A model generated the notes under the pieces. The model saw nothing but the letters and a program-made list of their open reading frames with translations, made no database searches and was not told where the DNA came from. From Boesenbergia rotunda (Eukaryota; Streptophyta; Magnoliopsida; Zingiberales; Zingiberaceae), in NCBI GenBank assembly GCA_024364735.1, contig JAGFNQ010000950.1:111019-175018 (forward strand): a stretch of 64,000 bases of DNA, in the 5' to 3' direction. The first letter of the stretch is position 1, and each line of letters starts with the position of its first letter. Shown here piece after piece: positions 1-10,435 of this stretch. Made by a program: the position numbers and the translations under genes.

Positions 1-595
1 CCTTCAACTATACCATAGGGCCCATGGCAGGGAATCAACCTATAACCTAATTCAATCAAAATGAATTTTCAAACCTATAAATCTACTCACGGCAGTAATC
101 CAAATGCCATAGAACATAAACCTAAAACAGATTACAAATACAAACCAACCTAAATCATGATCAAGCAAATGATAAACTCTCCATATCCCATGGCTCACGG
201 CAAAATCCCTAATCACAAAACCAATCCCCCAAACCCAAATTGTGCTAAGTTCCCTACATGAACCAACTTGGTCTGATCACTTCTCATCCCAATCCAGCTA
301 CCCACGGCAAGGGAAAAGTAAAACCGAACAGCAGAGGATCAAAACAAAACTACAATCACTCGAAGATACAATCCAATCACCCATCCAGATCAATCTTTAC
401 CCTAAGAAACTGAACTAGGGGTCAATCATTATCTGATTGTGCCGACGATAGATCTCAGAGGATGAGGACGATCGCAACCGCCTGTGCCGTTGAGGTCTCG
501 TGAGAGGGCGCGTAAATTCGGGATGGAAGTGTCGTCGGGAAGAATGGATGAGGAGAAATTGGACGGTCGGTGATCGTGTGATGTAACAGCGGCCG
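1..595. other. Unassigned intergenic or repeat DNA
   Basis: I recognise no coding region. Read on the minus strand, the GC-rich part (about 430-590) followed by T-rich sequence resembles the U5 or leader of an LTR element, but no boundary or partner is visible. The words 'CACGGCA' and 'CCCATGG' recur at 90-310 without forming a clean tandem array. Confidence 0.3.
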
Positions 596-660
596 AATTC
601 TAGAAAATTATTCCAAAATTTTTCCTAAGGTTGTTTCCATTTTTAAACTTTTATTTATGG

Positions 661-704
<44 letters not shown>
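596..704. repeat. Copy 1 of a duplicated flank ending in an (AT)n tract
   Basis: This stretch is nearly identical to 4543-4713, apart from an indel of about 45 bases near its start and the length of the AT tract (663-704 here). The shared part runs from TTCTAGA through a T-rich block into the AT repeat. Copy 1 abuts the Tnt1-like LTR; copy 2 lies about 100 bases before a solo LTR. The 65-codon reading frame across the AT tract is an artefact. Confidence 0.8.
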
Positions 705-709
<5 letters not shown>

Positions 710-1006
710 CGACATTACGACGGAAAAACGATAACTCTCATATAATAAAGTAAAGAGAAGTAGAGAAAGAAGAGAGGTAGAGAGAAAGAAAGAAGAGGTA
801 ACCAAATAACTTTATTCATTGATCTATCCAACTTGTCTATGAGATACACAATTTATAGGGACCTTAGAATACTTAGTCAAATAAAAATTAATAACGAAAT
901 TGTTAATTAACAGATTTATAAACAATCTATTAATTAACATATTAATAAGAAAATATCTAATAAATATTAACGGATTAAACAGAATTTGGGTCACCAAACT
1001 CTAACA
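705..1006 (-). mobile_element. 3' LTR of a truncated Tnt1-like Copia
   Basis: On the minus strand the LTR runs from TGTTAGAG (1006) to GTTTCA (705), about 302 bases with TG/CA ends. A purine-rich PPT precedes it (complement of 1007-1020). A TATA box (CCCTATAAATTG, complement of 849-860) and an AATAAA-like signal after it are visible. A 12-base perfect palindrome, TGTTAATTAACA (901-912), lies about 40 bases upstream of the TATA box. The matching 5' LTR is absent. Confidence 0.75.
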
Positions 1007-1082
1007 ATCTCCACCTTGACGCGAATTCCATAAATCTTCAAAAGAACATTCTCCACCTCTTCCACAAAACCCTCACAGGTAA

Positions 1083-3672
1083 ATCTCAGCATCTAGCACC
1101 AACCAAGTCCAAGCAATGTTTAAACTTGTCTGTAAGGAGTGCCTTAGTCATCATATCAGCAGGATTATCATGAGTACTGACTTTCCTAACAATAATATCA
1201 CCACGAGCAATAACATCACGTATAAAATGATACCTCACATCAATGTGTTTTGTCCTCTCATGAAACATCTGATCTTTCGTGAGGAAAATGACACTCTGAC
1301 TATCACAAAAGACTGTAGTAATCTGCAAGTCTTCGCTAAGCTTACTGAAAAGTCCTTTCAACCAAATAGCTTCCTTACAAGCTTCCGTAATAGCCATATA
1401 TTCAGCCTCTGTAGTGGATAATGCAACTGTATTCTGTAAAGTAGCTTTCCAACTGATAGCACGACCACCAACAGTGAACACGTACCCCGTAAGTGATCTT
1501 CTTTTATCAAGGTCACCTGCAAAGTCAGAATCAACATATCAAATAATTGCATCTCTATTTCTCCCAAAATGCAAACAAATATCAGAAGTCCCTCGTAAGT
1601 ATCTGAAAATCCACTGAACTGCCTTCCAATGCTCTTTACCAGGATTTGTCATGTATCTACTAACTATACTCACTGCATGTGATAAATCTAGGCGTATACA
1701 AACCATAGTATACATAAGAGATCTCGCTGCACTAGAATATAGAACCCGTGACATATAATCAACCTCATCATCTGACTGCGGACATAAATCAGCTGAAAGT
1801 CTAAAGTGTGCAGCTAACGGAGTACTAACAGACTTGGCAGAATGCATGTTAAACCGATGAAGTACTTTCTCAATATACCCTTTTTGACTTAGGTATAATT
1901 TACCTGCCTTTCTGTCTCTCAGAATCTCCATCCCAAGTATTTTCTTTGCAGCTCCCAAATCTTTCATCTCGAATTCTTTACTTAGTTGGGCTTTGACCTT
2001 TCTTATCTCTTCCTTATTATTGGCCGCAATCAACATATCATCAACATATAAGAGCAGATAAATAAATGATCCATCATCAGTTTTCTTAAAGTAGGCACAA
2101 CTGTCATAGCTGCTTCTTCTGAAATCATGAGTGATCATAAACGAATCAAACCTTTTATACCATTGCCTAGGTGACTGCTTCAAACCATAAAGGGACTTTT
2201 TCAGCAAGCATACATAATCCTCTTTTCCTAAGACTTTAAAACCTTCTGGTTGTTGCATATAGATTTCTTCCTCAAGTACCCCATGTAAGAATGCTGTCTT
2301 CACATCCAGCTGCTGCAACTCTAAGTCATGCATGGCCACAATACCAAGGAAAGCTCGAATCGTACTATGCTTTATAACTGGGAAAAATACATCAGTGAAG
2401 TCTACTCCTGGAATCTGACTGAAACCTTTAGTAACTAGTCTGACTTTGTACCTGGCTTCTTCAACTTCCGGTATTCCCTTCTTTCTTTTAAATATCCACT
2501 TGCAGCGAATAGCTTTTTTACCCTTAGGTAATTTCACCAAGTCCCATGTGTCGTTCTTACCAAGTGACTCCATCTCCACCTGCATAACAATTATCCACTT
2601 ACCAGAATTATTGCAGCTAATTGCTTCTGAATACGTCTCAGGTTCTTCACCGGAATCAATCTCCTCAGCCACGTTTAAAGCATAAGCGACTAAATCAGCC
2701 TCTGCATATCTCTGAGGACGTCTAATTTCTCTCCGAGGTCTATCTTTTGCAATGGAATATTGTGAAGGTGCTTGTGATGAGCTCGTTCCATCCACAACAT
2801 CTAGAATAGTCTCTGTAGATATCGACTCCATCTCAATCTCCACCTGTGTGCTTGTCTTCTGCTTATCTTCTTCAGAAAGAGTTTTAGATGGAGACCCCTG
2901 AAGCATGCTAGTCTCGTCAAAAATAACATCTCTACTGATGATGATTTTCTCGGTCTCTCGACACCAAAGTTTGTATCCCTTCACTCCTTGTCTAAAGCCT
3001 ATAAATATGCACTTCACCGAACGAGGCTCCAACTTTCCATTATCTACATGAGTATACGCAGGACATCCAAAAATTCTCAAATTAGAATAACTAGCAGGAG
3101 TGCCAGACCATACCTCTTGTGCAGTTTTCCTTTCAATAGCAATTGATGGAGAGCGATTTACAAGATAACAGGCATACGCAGCCGCTTCTGCCCAGAAAAA
3201 CTTCGGTAGCCCAGCATTAAGAAGCATACAACGCACCTTCTCCATTAAAGTCCTATTCATCCTTTCTGCTACACCATTTTGTTGAGGAGTATACCGAACT
3301 GTATGATGCCTCACAATACCTTCAGCTATGCATAAGACATTAAACTCACCAGAACAAAACTCCAATCCGTTATCAGTTCGAAGATGCTTTAATTTCCTCC
3401 CTGTCTGCTTCTCAATCATGACCTTCCACTCTTTAAAGGTAGTAAAAACATTACTCTTATGTCTTAAAAAGAATGCCCAAACTTTTCTTGAGAAATCATC
3501 AATAATAGTTAACATAAAGAGCACCACCTTTAGATGACACTTTAGAAGGCCCCCACAAATCAGAATGAATGTAGTCTAATATACTCTTTGTGTTATGAAT
3601 GCCAACTGAGAACTTGACTCTTTTCTGTTTGCCAAAAACACAGTGCTCGCAGAACTTTAGGTTTGTAATACT
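1083..3672 (-). pseudogene. Copia (Tnt1-like) pol: integrase, RT, RNase H, 5' truncated
   Basis: Read on the minus strand from 3672, this starts inside the integrase zinc finger (CEHCVFGKQ). The integrase core follows (acidic residues in LRTDNG and PQQNGVAER), then RT with YVDDM, then RNase H with STTEAEY. It ends with the usual Copia C-terminus near 1086. Gag, protease and the 5' LTR are missing. Two lesions are visible. A 2-base deletion near 3515 shifts frame just before the LTIIDDFSRKVW motif. An in-frame TGA at 1536-1538 cuts RNase H between its first and second conserved blocks. The frame after the TGA is unchanged, so that is a point mutation. The region is dead pol sequence close to tobacco Tnt1 in organisation. 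Confidence 0.9.
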
Positions 3673-3904
3673 TTGACCATCAAGAAAGGAAGGAAGGTGG
3701 CGATCGGCAATGGGTTGATCAAGGAAGGAAGGTGGCGATCGTGTGTGAGAGAAGGTGTCGACGGCGTTGTCGTCCTTCCTTCACGCACCGGGCAACGCCG
3801 GCTGTGGTCGCGTGGAGAGGGTGTCACCACCGGTTGCTTGCGCGAGGCTAGAAAGGAGTGGGGACTGCCGCGATGGAATTAGAGAACGGGAGACCGTGGG
3901 GGCC
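3673..3904. other. GC-rich unassigned segment with a short direct duplication
   Basis: It begins at the point where Copia pol homology stops. Near the junction a block containing GAAGGTGGCGATCG occurs twice, about 37 bases apart. No protein similarity is recognised. Confidence 0.4.
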
Positions 3905-3919
3905 GGGGGGGGGGGGGGG
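3905..3919. repeat. Poly-G tract (15 G)
   Basis: An uninterrupted run of 15 G. Such runs often vary in length or are miscounted in assemblies. Confidence 0.9.
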
Positions 3920-3959
3920 TTCTTATAAATATATATATAAGTTTTATATTTATATATAT

Positions 3960-4320
3960 AGAGGAATGATCTGCTGCGGACCGCGCGTTGCGGACGCGTG
4001 CGGACCGAGCGCCCTGATCGGTCACCGTGACCGATTAGGCTCTTGTCTGATCAGTCCCGTGACCGATCAGTGCCTGATCGGTCACGGATTCGACACCAAC
4101 GGTGGCCTTCGGCCGCCGCCCCCGGACAAAACTATAAACCAGGGGGTGAGCGGTGAACCCTAGGGGTAGCGGTGAACCCGTCGGGAACGGTGAACCCGTC
4201 AGATAGCGGTGAACCCGTCGACACTGGGTAACGGAGGATCGATCAGGTTGACCGATCAGGCAACTTCCTGATCAATCAGGGGACCAATCAGGCTCCGTGG
4301 TCCGTAGCAGGCGATCCGCA
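3960..4320. repeat. Palindrome-rich cassette with a tandem GCGGTGAACCC motif
   Basis: The cassette lies between AT-rich tracts. It has several inverted copies of TGATCGGTCAC/GTGACCGATCA (4014-4085), four copies of a GGTGAACCC motif (4149-4220), and ends that are roughly complementary (TGCTGCGGACC at 3972 against GGTCCGTAGCA near 4300). It may be a small foldback element or an LTR U3 fragment. The TGATCGGTC word is shared with the LTR at 21690-22090. Confidence 0.45.
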
Positions 4321-4363
4321 GCATATCAAAATCGTGTGTATATATATATAGCATATCAAAATC

Positions 4364-4470
<107 letters not shown>

Positions 4471-4542
4471 AAATTTAAGCTTTTCCTCAATTAATTTGTA
4501 TCTAACCTATCTGTGCCTAATTATTCCAAAATTCTAGAGAAT

Positions 4543-4634
4543 TATTCCTCAATTCCAAATCTTTCCAAAAATTTTAAAAAATTATTCCAAAATTTTTCCT
4601 AAGGTTGTTTCCATTTTTAAACTTTTATTTATGG

Positions 4635-4713
<79 letters not shown>
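4543..4713. repeat. Copy 2 of the duplicated flank with (AT)n tract
   Basis: This is the partner of 596-704. The unique part is 4543-4636 and the AT tract is 4637-4713. This copy continues into AT-rich DNA and then the solo LTR at 4814, so it may be the older arrangement. Confidence 0.8.
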
Positions 4714-4715
<2 letters not shown>

Positions 4716-4879
4716 TATTTTAGAAAAATAGAAAAATTATATTAAAATTAAAATTTACAATATAATAGAAGATAGAATAGAGGAAGAGAAATAGATAATA
4801 AGAATAAAGAAAGTGTTGGAGGATTTTTGCGAGATTTTATACTAAATTGAAATTACAAAACAATTTCAACTTATCTCTG

Positions 4880-5175
4880 TTGAGTGGCCGAGTTGAAAAA
4901 ACCGAAGCTGCCGAGTGAGATCCGAGTGGCCGAGTGAGGTCCGAGTGGAATCTCCCGACCCGAGCAGGTTTTCCCGAGTGGCCGAGTGAGATTCGAGTGA
5001 AATCTCCCGAGCGGCCGAGTGAGCTCCCGAATGAAGTTTCCCGAGCGGCCGAGTGAGCTCCCAAGTGGCCGAGTGAGGTCCGAGTGGAATCTCCCGACCC
5101 GAGCAGGTTTTTCCGAGTGGCCGAGTGAGCTCCCGAATGACCGAGAGAGGTTTCCGAGTGGAGTTTCCCGACCGG
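4880..5175. repeat. Degenerate tandem repeat of CCGAGTGG and TCTCCCGA words
   Basis: Blocks containing CGAGTGGCCGAGTGAG alternate with GAATCTCCCGACCCGAGCAG-type blocks. The pair at 4932-4985 and 5078-5125 is nearly identical. The repeat lies within the solo LTR, downstream of its TATA box. Overlapping ORFs on the minus strand are products of the repeat. Confidence 0.75.
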
Positions 5176-5463
5176 GATCTCCCGAATAGCAGTAAGACGT
5201 CTCCCGACCGGGGAGTTGCTGAGGCCTGCGCAGTGCAGTTTCCTTAAAATAGATTCGTCCTCCTCCGGCGGTGCTTCGAGGCTCAGATGGACTTCCGTCT
5301 CTCAGGATACAACAGCAGACCACGGGCACAACGGAGCACTCGTTGCTCGTGGCGAACTGAGGAGGTACCCGACTGTTATCAGCGGGGTCGGGAGCAAGGT
5401 GGAGTGGAGAAGAATTTCGCACTGCGTCTCTGCCTGTGCGTCTCTGTTTGCTCTCAGTCACGG

Positions 5464-5521
5464 CCTCCTTTTATAGGCTCAGACCTCGCAGTATTAAATG
5501 ACGAATTAATCGTCATTTAAT
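5464..5521 (-). promoter_or_regulatory. LTR core promoter with upstream 12-bp hairpin
   Basis: The minus-strand TATA box is the complement of 5464-5475. Upstream of it, 5493-5504 and 5510-5521 are perfect inverted repeats (arm ATTAAATGACGA, 5-base loop). The arms contain TGACG, a core similar to plant TGA/bZIP binding sites. Whether it acts as an element is inference. Confidence 0.6.
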
Positions 5522-6259
5522 GGCATTTACCCGACCAGATCCAAACGTCTGGGGGTTACTGATCTCGCGTTAAACAAAATTAATGCATCAGTTACATTCG
5601 AGCAAAAAATCAATCGGCAAAACTTTGGTTCATCTGCTTGGACAAATTTTGCCCCGAGCGGTCCGACATTCGACGTGCGCGGGTCGTGCATGCACACGAG
5701 TTCACTTGGTTCAGTACAAATCCGGGCCCTGGATTTGCACCCCCCTGCGCACTCACGCGTGAGAGAGAGCCTCTCCCCTAGCATTTGTTCACAACTACCA
5801 TGCTTGTGATACAATATAAACTAAATATTTTGCCTTAAGCTCCCAATATGGGACTAAAGCCCTCCCTCTCAAGGGGGCCCTTTTATTCTCCTCATCACTT
5901 TCTACTCAAGAGAAAGTAACCATGTGGGACTAAAAGTCCCTCCACCTCTTTTCCATTCATACTATATATCCTAAGATATATAACAGAAAGGACGTCATAC
6001 GTATTATTGGAAGATCGAATTTATGGGAGACTATAATTTTAGTATGGAAAAAGAGACTTTTAGACGTAATAAATATAATTCTTGCAAAGACATTGGAGAT
6101 CATGGTCTAGAGTTTAGAGAAAAAAGAACTTGGTTATAATCCCATGTTGGTACTAGTTTAGTAATATTATTGAGATCTCACAGGGATATCTATTCAGTAT
6201 TTTCCTAGTAATTATTGTATCTCAAAGGGATACGATATTGCATCTATTCATTGTGAAGA

Positions 6260-7070
6260 CATATTATTTTTCTCTCTTTTTTATTCTTTACATTTGAAAA
6301 CAATTTTTTCCTACTTTTTATCTTTTTATATGAGATAAAGCCAACTAATCTAAAGTGTATATTAATTGCATTTCATGAATAATATTTTTTATATATTATG
6401 GATAAATAGGCTTTCTCAATAATCTGATTTTTTTTATTTCTGATTTCATATTCTAATTTTTCTATTTTGATTTTTTATTTCTAATTTTAAGGTTCTAATT
6501 TCTATTCTGATTTTTTTTTTTTAAGTTTTGTCTTTTGGATTATGGATTATGAGTTTTGGTTTTTGATTTCTAGTTACCATTCTAGGTTTCAAATTTTATA
6601 TTTTGCTTCTAATTTTTTTATGGGTTTAGGATTTTATGATATGTGTTTTAATTAATAGTTCTTGAGTTTGTGATTTATTTCTAGATTGTGTTTCTTTAAA
6701 AAAAATAGTTCTAGTTTTGATTTCTAATTTCAAGGTTATGTGATTTTAAGTTTTAATTGTTTATTTCTAATTTAAGATTCTAGTTTCTATTCTTTGTTTT
6801 TTATTATTTTGGATTATAGATTACGGTTTGGGGTTTTAAATTACTAACCCTCGATTTTAAATTTTATATCGTGGGTTCTTATTTTTTCGGAGTTAAGGAT
6901 TTTGAAATTTGTGTTTTAATTTCTAATTTTGTTCTAAGTTCTAAGTTTTATATTCTAGTTTCTAGTTTTTATTTTATTTTGAATTTTATTTTTGTTTTGG
7001 ATTATGATTATGGTATTTGTTTTTTTATTTTGGCTTCCAATTTTAGATTCTAATGTTATTATTATTAATT
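6260..7070. repeat. T-rich low-complexity tract
   Basis: About 800 bases of degenerate TTCTAATTT, TTTTGATTT and GATTTTTATT words on the plus strand. No gene is visible. It looks like a decayed simple-sequence array. Confidence 0.75.
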
Positions 7071-7378
7071 TTTGATGGCAAAAGGAAATAAGAAAATTTT
7101 GAGAATGAATGGGAATATAAAATTAATAATAGTTCTAGAGCAAAACAATAAAAAAAGTAAATATGATTAAAAAAATGTGGTGTAGGATGGGGTGAGAAAA
7201 TAGTGTGTTATAATAATAAAGAAGAGTAATAAAATCATAATAATAAATTTAATTATTCTAACTCAAATAGTGTAGATTTTCAAGAATTAAATTGAGAGCA
7301 CTTAACTTAATGTAATTAATATTATATTATTATAAAAATATAATAATATTATATATATAATAAAAGATATTACATAGT
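7071..7378. other. AT-rich spacer, nothing recognised
   Basis: A-rich and AT-rich DNA with no ORF or repeat structure beyond short AT runs. Confidence 0.4.
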
Positions 7379-8085
7379 TTAACTATGAGATTTTAAAACA
7401 GAAAATTTATTTATAATATAATTTATATCTATATCCTTATCTAAATCTTGTTTAATATAAAATGACGTCAAGTAATCAATAAGAAAGTTATTCTCCATTT
7501 TATTGTGAAGTATCGTCTTCACATACTTCATTGCTGAAAAGGTTTACTCAATAGTGACGGTAGACACAAGTAATATCAAAACAAGATGAATTAATTTAAT
7601 CAACATAATTTAAACGATTGAGGATCCACTATCATTCAATAGCTGATATAACTCAACAAGTGTAGAAATTCTATACCATCAATTTTTGCATCCGATCAAA
7701 TTTATAATGTACTAAATTATACTCCAAAGTAATGATGTTTTGATATGTGAAATCTTCGTGATAGAACTTTGTTGCAAGCTTGTAAATATCAGCAATGTTA
7801 AATGAGTCAAATGAATTTTTAGGATATAAAAATGTATTAAGAGAAAGAAAATTTCACTAATGACTTATTGAATCGAGTATTTAACATTATAAAGATGAAA
7901 TTTATTACTGTTTTAAAAACATCAAAGTGGTAATGATACTTAACTATAGTTTGATGACAGGAATGACCGATCTTATATAGAAAATCAAGGTTAGACACAT
8001 CTATTTCATTTCTTGAAAAAAAACTTTCACTCCATGAAAAAAGTAATCCCACCAGCATTCTTTAAGTTCTTGAAGATAGTGAAGT
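7379..8085 (-). pseudogene. hAT transposase remnant (TTF/ZMYM-type, C-terminal half)
   Basis: Read on the minus strand from 8085, this matches the C-terminal half of plant 'TTF-type zinc finger with hAT dimerisation' proteins. It contains a block with SFFSRNEIDVSNLDFLY, then HYHFDVFKTVINFIF...LNTRFN, then LNTFLYPKNSFDSFN, and the dimerisation signature STVTIE followed by TFSAMK, ending LKSHS and a stop (7379-7381). In-frame stops interrupt it, for example between TIE and TFSAMK and after the SSIV segment. The N-terminal zinc finger and RNase H-like core acidic residues are not seen. The function in an intact element would be cut-and-paste transposition; this copy is dead. Confidence 0.8.
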
Positions 8086-8097
8086 ATCATTGAAAGC

Positions 8098-8129
8098 GAG
8101 GGAGGGAGGGAGGGAGGGAGGGAGGGAGG
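8098..8129. repeat. (GGGA)n microsatellite
   Basis: About seven to eight GGGA units run directly into a GAGGGCGGGTGAATACC word that marks the end of the neighbouring SIRE-type LTR. Confidence 0.9.
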
Positions 8130-8313
8130 AGAGGGCGGGTGAATACCACTCATAAAATTACCATTTAAATTCTTTTCGAGAGTTAGAATGCAATGGAAAT
8201 AAGAATAAGGCACAAAATCACACAAGTAGTTTTTACTTGGTTCACAACTCTTGAGATTACTACTCTAAGGCCTGTGATTCGATCATTGATTGCTTATGGT
8301 AGGCAAACACTAA

Positions 8314-9437
8314 GGGGGCGTTTGGTTTGGAATTTTTTTTCTATTTTTTATTTTCCATTTTTTATTTTCAGTTTTTTATTTTCTGATCTAGTTTTTAGAA
8401 AACGAAAAATGCGTTTGGTATGATATACTATAACTCTATTTTCTAGAAAAGAAAATTGAAAAATGCATTTAGTGTTATCGATAAAAACAAAAAATGCATT
8501 GCTTAGCGCTGTAGTTTAGCTAAGGGATAAAAAAAAATCTATGCGATACATTCCAACACAAATGAACTGCATCTATGCACAAAAATGCAAGCTTTCAGAA
8601 GCCTTGTCAGAAATCTATTCACTACGAATACATGTCAAAAAAAGATTTTATGATCGGAAGCCACTGCCTCAGTTTATAAAAGCTCCTCAATTCGTGCCAC
8701 AAACAAAGCAAAGTATCAGATATGTCTTCATCGCCCAAATTTACACTAGGCTTTGAAATATCCCAGAGTGATTTCAATCATTCCTCATGCAGGGTGGAGA
8801 ACTTAGACCTGGCCTCACTTGACTTGAAATTTCGACTGATGAGTTGTTTTATGTTTTCGGCAGCACTTGCAGCAGTTTCAACAACTTGCTTAGGGAGGCC
8901 TGCCATTAAAGCAACTTGCAGGCCATAGCTCTCCGAGTAAGCACCGAAAGCGAGTTTGTAGAGAAATACCAGATCATTCCTCGAGGAAGAGACTCCATCT
9001 CCCACGTGGAAAGCACAGGCCATGTGCTGTAGGCTTACAAGAGGGTGTGATCCAAATTCTTTAGTAAGTGGATGGTAGTGGGTAGCAAGCAGCAACCTGC
9101 AGCAAACTTTTTCCAAGAGATGGCGAGCGGCGAGCGGCGAGCGGCAGAGGGTCGAGCGATGAAGGCAAGCGCAGAGGGTGATGCGGCGAGTTAAGGCACG
9201 AGAAAATGTTCGAGGAGGAATAAAAACAAGATGCGGGAGCGGGAAAACGCCGCATTTTCTCGTTTTCCACATTTTCTACCGCATTTTCTATTTTCCTCAA
9301 CGATATTTTGTCATTTTCTATTTTCTTAGAAAATGACATCTTCTTTTTCAGAAAATAAAGTTAGAAAATACCAACCAAATAATATTTTCTAAAAAATAAG
9401 AAAATAAAAATAAAAAATACCCAAACCAAACGCCCCC
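8314..9437. mobile_element. PIF/Harbinger-like TIR element carrying an MSH7 fragment, TSD TAA
   Basis: The termini are perfect 17-base inverted repeats, GGGGGCGTTTGGTTTGG (8314-8330) and its complement (9421-9437). Each is flanked by TAA (8311-8313, 9438-9440), the TSD expected of PIF/Harbinger and Tourist elements. The subterminal regions are long, A/T-rich and partly complementary (TTTTCTATTTT words). There is no transposase. The interior (about 8660-9125) is coding sequence from the plant mismatch-repair gene MSH7 on the minus strand. This makes it a non-autonomous, gene-capturing (Pack-type) element of 1124 bases. Tests for 8- or 9-base duplications typical of hAT or Mutator fail. Confidence 0.8.
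8660..9125 (-). pseudogene. MSH7: Captured 3' coding fragment of MSH7
   Basis: The minus strand encodes about 150 residues of the C-terminus of the plant MutS homologue MSH7, part of the MutS-gamma (MSH2-MSH7) mismatch-recognition complex. Visible blocks are RHLLEKVCCRLLLATHYH, PLTKEFGSHP, the SYGLQVALMAGLPKQVVE block and FKSSEARSKFSTLHEE. ATHYH is the conserved end of the MutS ATPase domain. An in-frame TGA (about 8778) replaces the expected Trp after LHEE. Similarity continues past it (LKSL..., DTLLCLWHEL) to about 8660. No intron interrupts the fragment. Upstream of 9125 the frame continues into unrelated sequence. It lacks the Walker A motif and cannot be a functional MSH7. Confidence 0.85.
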
Positions 9438-10300
9438 TAAATTTTTCCTTTCCGAAAACCTCTTTGGAGGCAGAGAATACCTCTTACAAATGGAAAAGGT
9501 ACTGTAACACTTTACCGTCCTTTTTAGAAATGAATGCATGATATGAAACGAAAACAATTATTGGCAATGAGAATAGCTTATTGTCGGAGAGCATAGCAAC
9601 TCGGAATGGACGCTTTACCACATGACGAGAGCTTGAGAGGTGTGTAAGAGGTGTCCCGAACCCTCTGTTTGAGCCTTCTTTTATTGGATTTTATCTGTCG
9701 ATTGATCCTCTAGTTCAATCTATTGATTGCCTCAATAACTGGATCCAAATTTGATTTATCGGTCGACTAAATGTCCTTTTTGGTCGATCGAACCTATCAC
9801 ATCAGCTTTTTAATCCTGGTTCCTCAGCTAATTAACTTGGCTTTTTAGGTCGCATGACTTGGGTTTTTTAGTTACCTGAACTGGGATTCACTATCGCCTA
9901 AACGTCGCTGAGTTTGCTTTTTGTCACTATCCAATTGCCACCTTATCTTGACGAAGCCCATCTACTACCACGTCAACAAGAAGTTTATCCTTCACTGAGC
10001 ATCTTGACACGTTGGCAACCCAAAGTCTATCCATTGCCACGTAAGCATCTTGAGACTTATCCTCATCCACTTCAGATGCCACATCAACACAATGAACACT
10101 TCTGCTCCCATGTCATATCATTGTGCCACCTTAGTTTACAGTTGACCAAACCCTACTATTTGGTCACCCAAACCATTCGGTCGTATGAACTCTACCAAAT
10201 AAAGGTAACACATAATATAGTAAAATATAAGATCTTAATGTTCTAAGTATGACAATTAATCAATGTTTGATCTCGACTTTGAAAATTGAACTGGATTCTT

Positions 10301-10435
10301 AGTGGGATCAATGCCTAAGATTGTTCCCTCAATGAGGATACCACTTCACTGTCCTTCTTTTCAGAAGTACCTATCTTCTCCAAGAATTACTTTTACTTAC
10401 CCTTCTTGCCAAACATCAGGTCCAACTAACCTATT
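10301..10435. other. Unassigned flank with TSD CTATT
   Basis: A short stretch between the degenerate LTR and the SIRE-like element. Its last five bases, CTATT (10431-10435), are duplicated at 20783-20787. Confidence 0.7.

Larger units (their letters stand above)
4814..5985 (-). mobile_element. Solo LTR, TSD GAAAG
   Basis: The ends are TGTTGGAG (4814) and TATAACA (5985), flanked by the perfect 5-base duplication GAAAG (4809-4813 and 5986-5990). No internal region is attached, so this is a solo LTR of 1172 bases. A minus-strand TATA box (CTATAAAAGGAGG, complement of 5464-5475) sets the orientation. About 300 bases after that start (4880-5175) consist of degenerate tandem repeats of GGCCGAGTGAG and TCTCCCGA words. 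The 'TGGGACTA' words near the right end resemble a motif common in plant LTRs. The lineage is not resolved. Confidence 0.85.
8110..10300 (-). mobile_element. Degenerate SIRE-type LTR, interrupted
   Basis: Either side of the TIR element at 8314-9437, the sequence follows the layout of the better-preserved SIRE LTRs here. It has a GGGTGAATA box near the left end, then a TTTTACTTGGTTC word, an 'AAGGCCT' word, a CTTTCCGAAAACCTCTTTGGAGGC segment (compare 19211) and a CTTACA segment. Imperfect palindromes around GGTCGATCGAACC (9784) follow on the U3 side. The right boundary is uncertain. Confidence 0.5.

Noticed and set aside
586..600. GCGGCCGAATTCTAGA looks like a cloning polylinker
   Set aside because: The ATTCTAGA part continues into a natural repeat also found at 4543, and no vector sequence follows.
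608..805. 65-codon ORF with Ile-Tyr repeats
   Set aside because: It is a translation of the (AT)n microsatellite. The similar frame at 4297-4494 is rejected for the same reason.
8314..9437. TIR element as a Mutator or hAT transposon
   Set aside because: The 8 and 9 bases flanking the two ends do not match; only TAA is duplicated.
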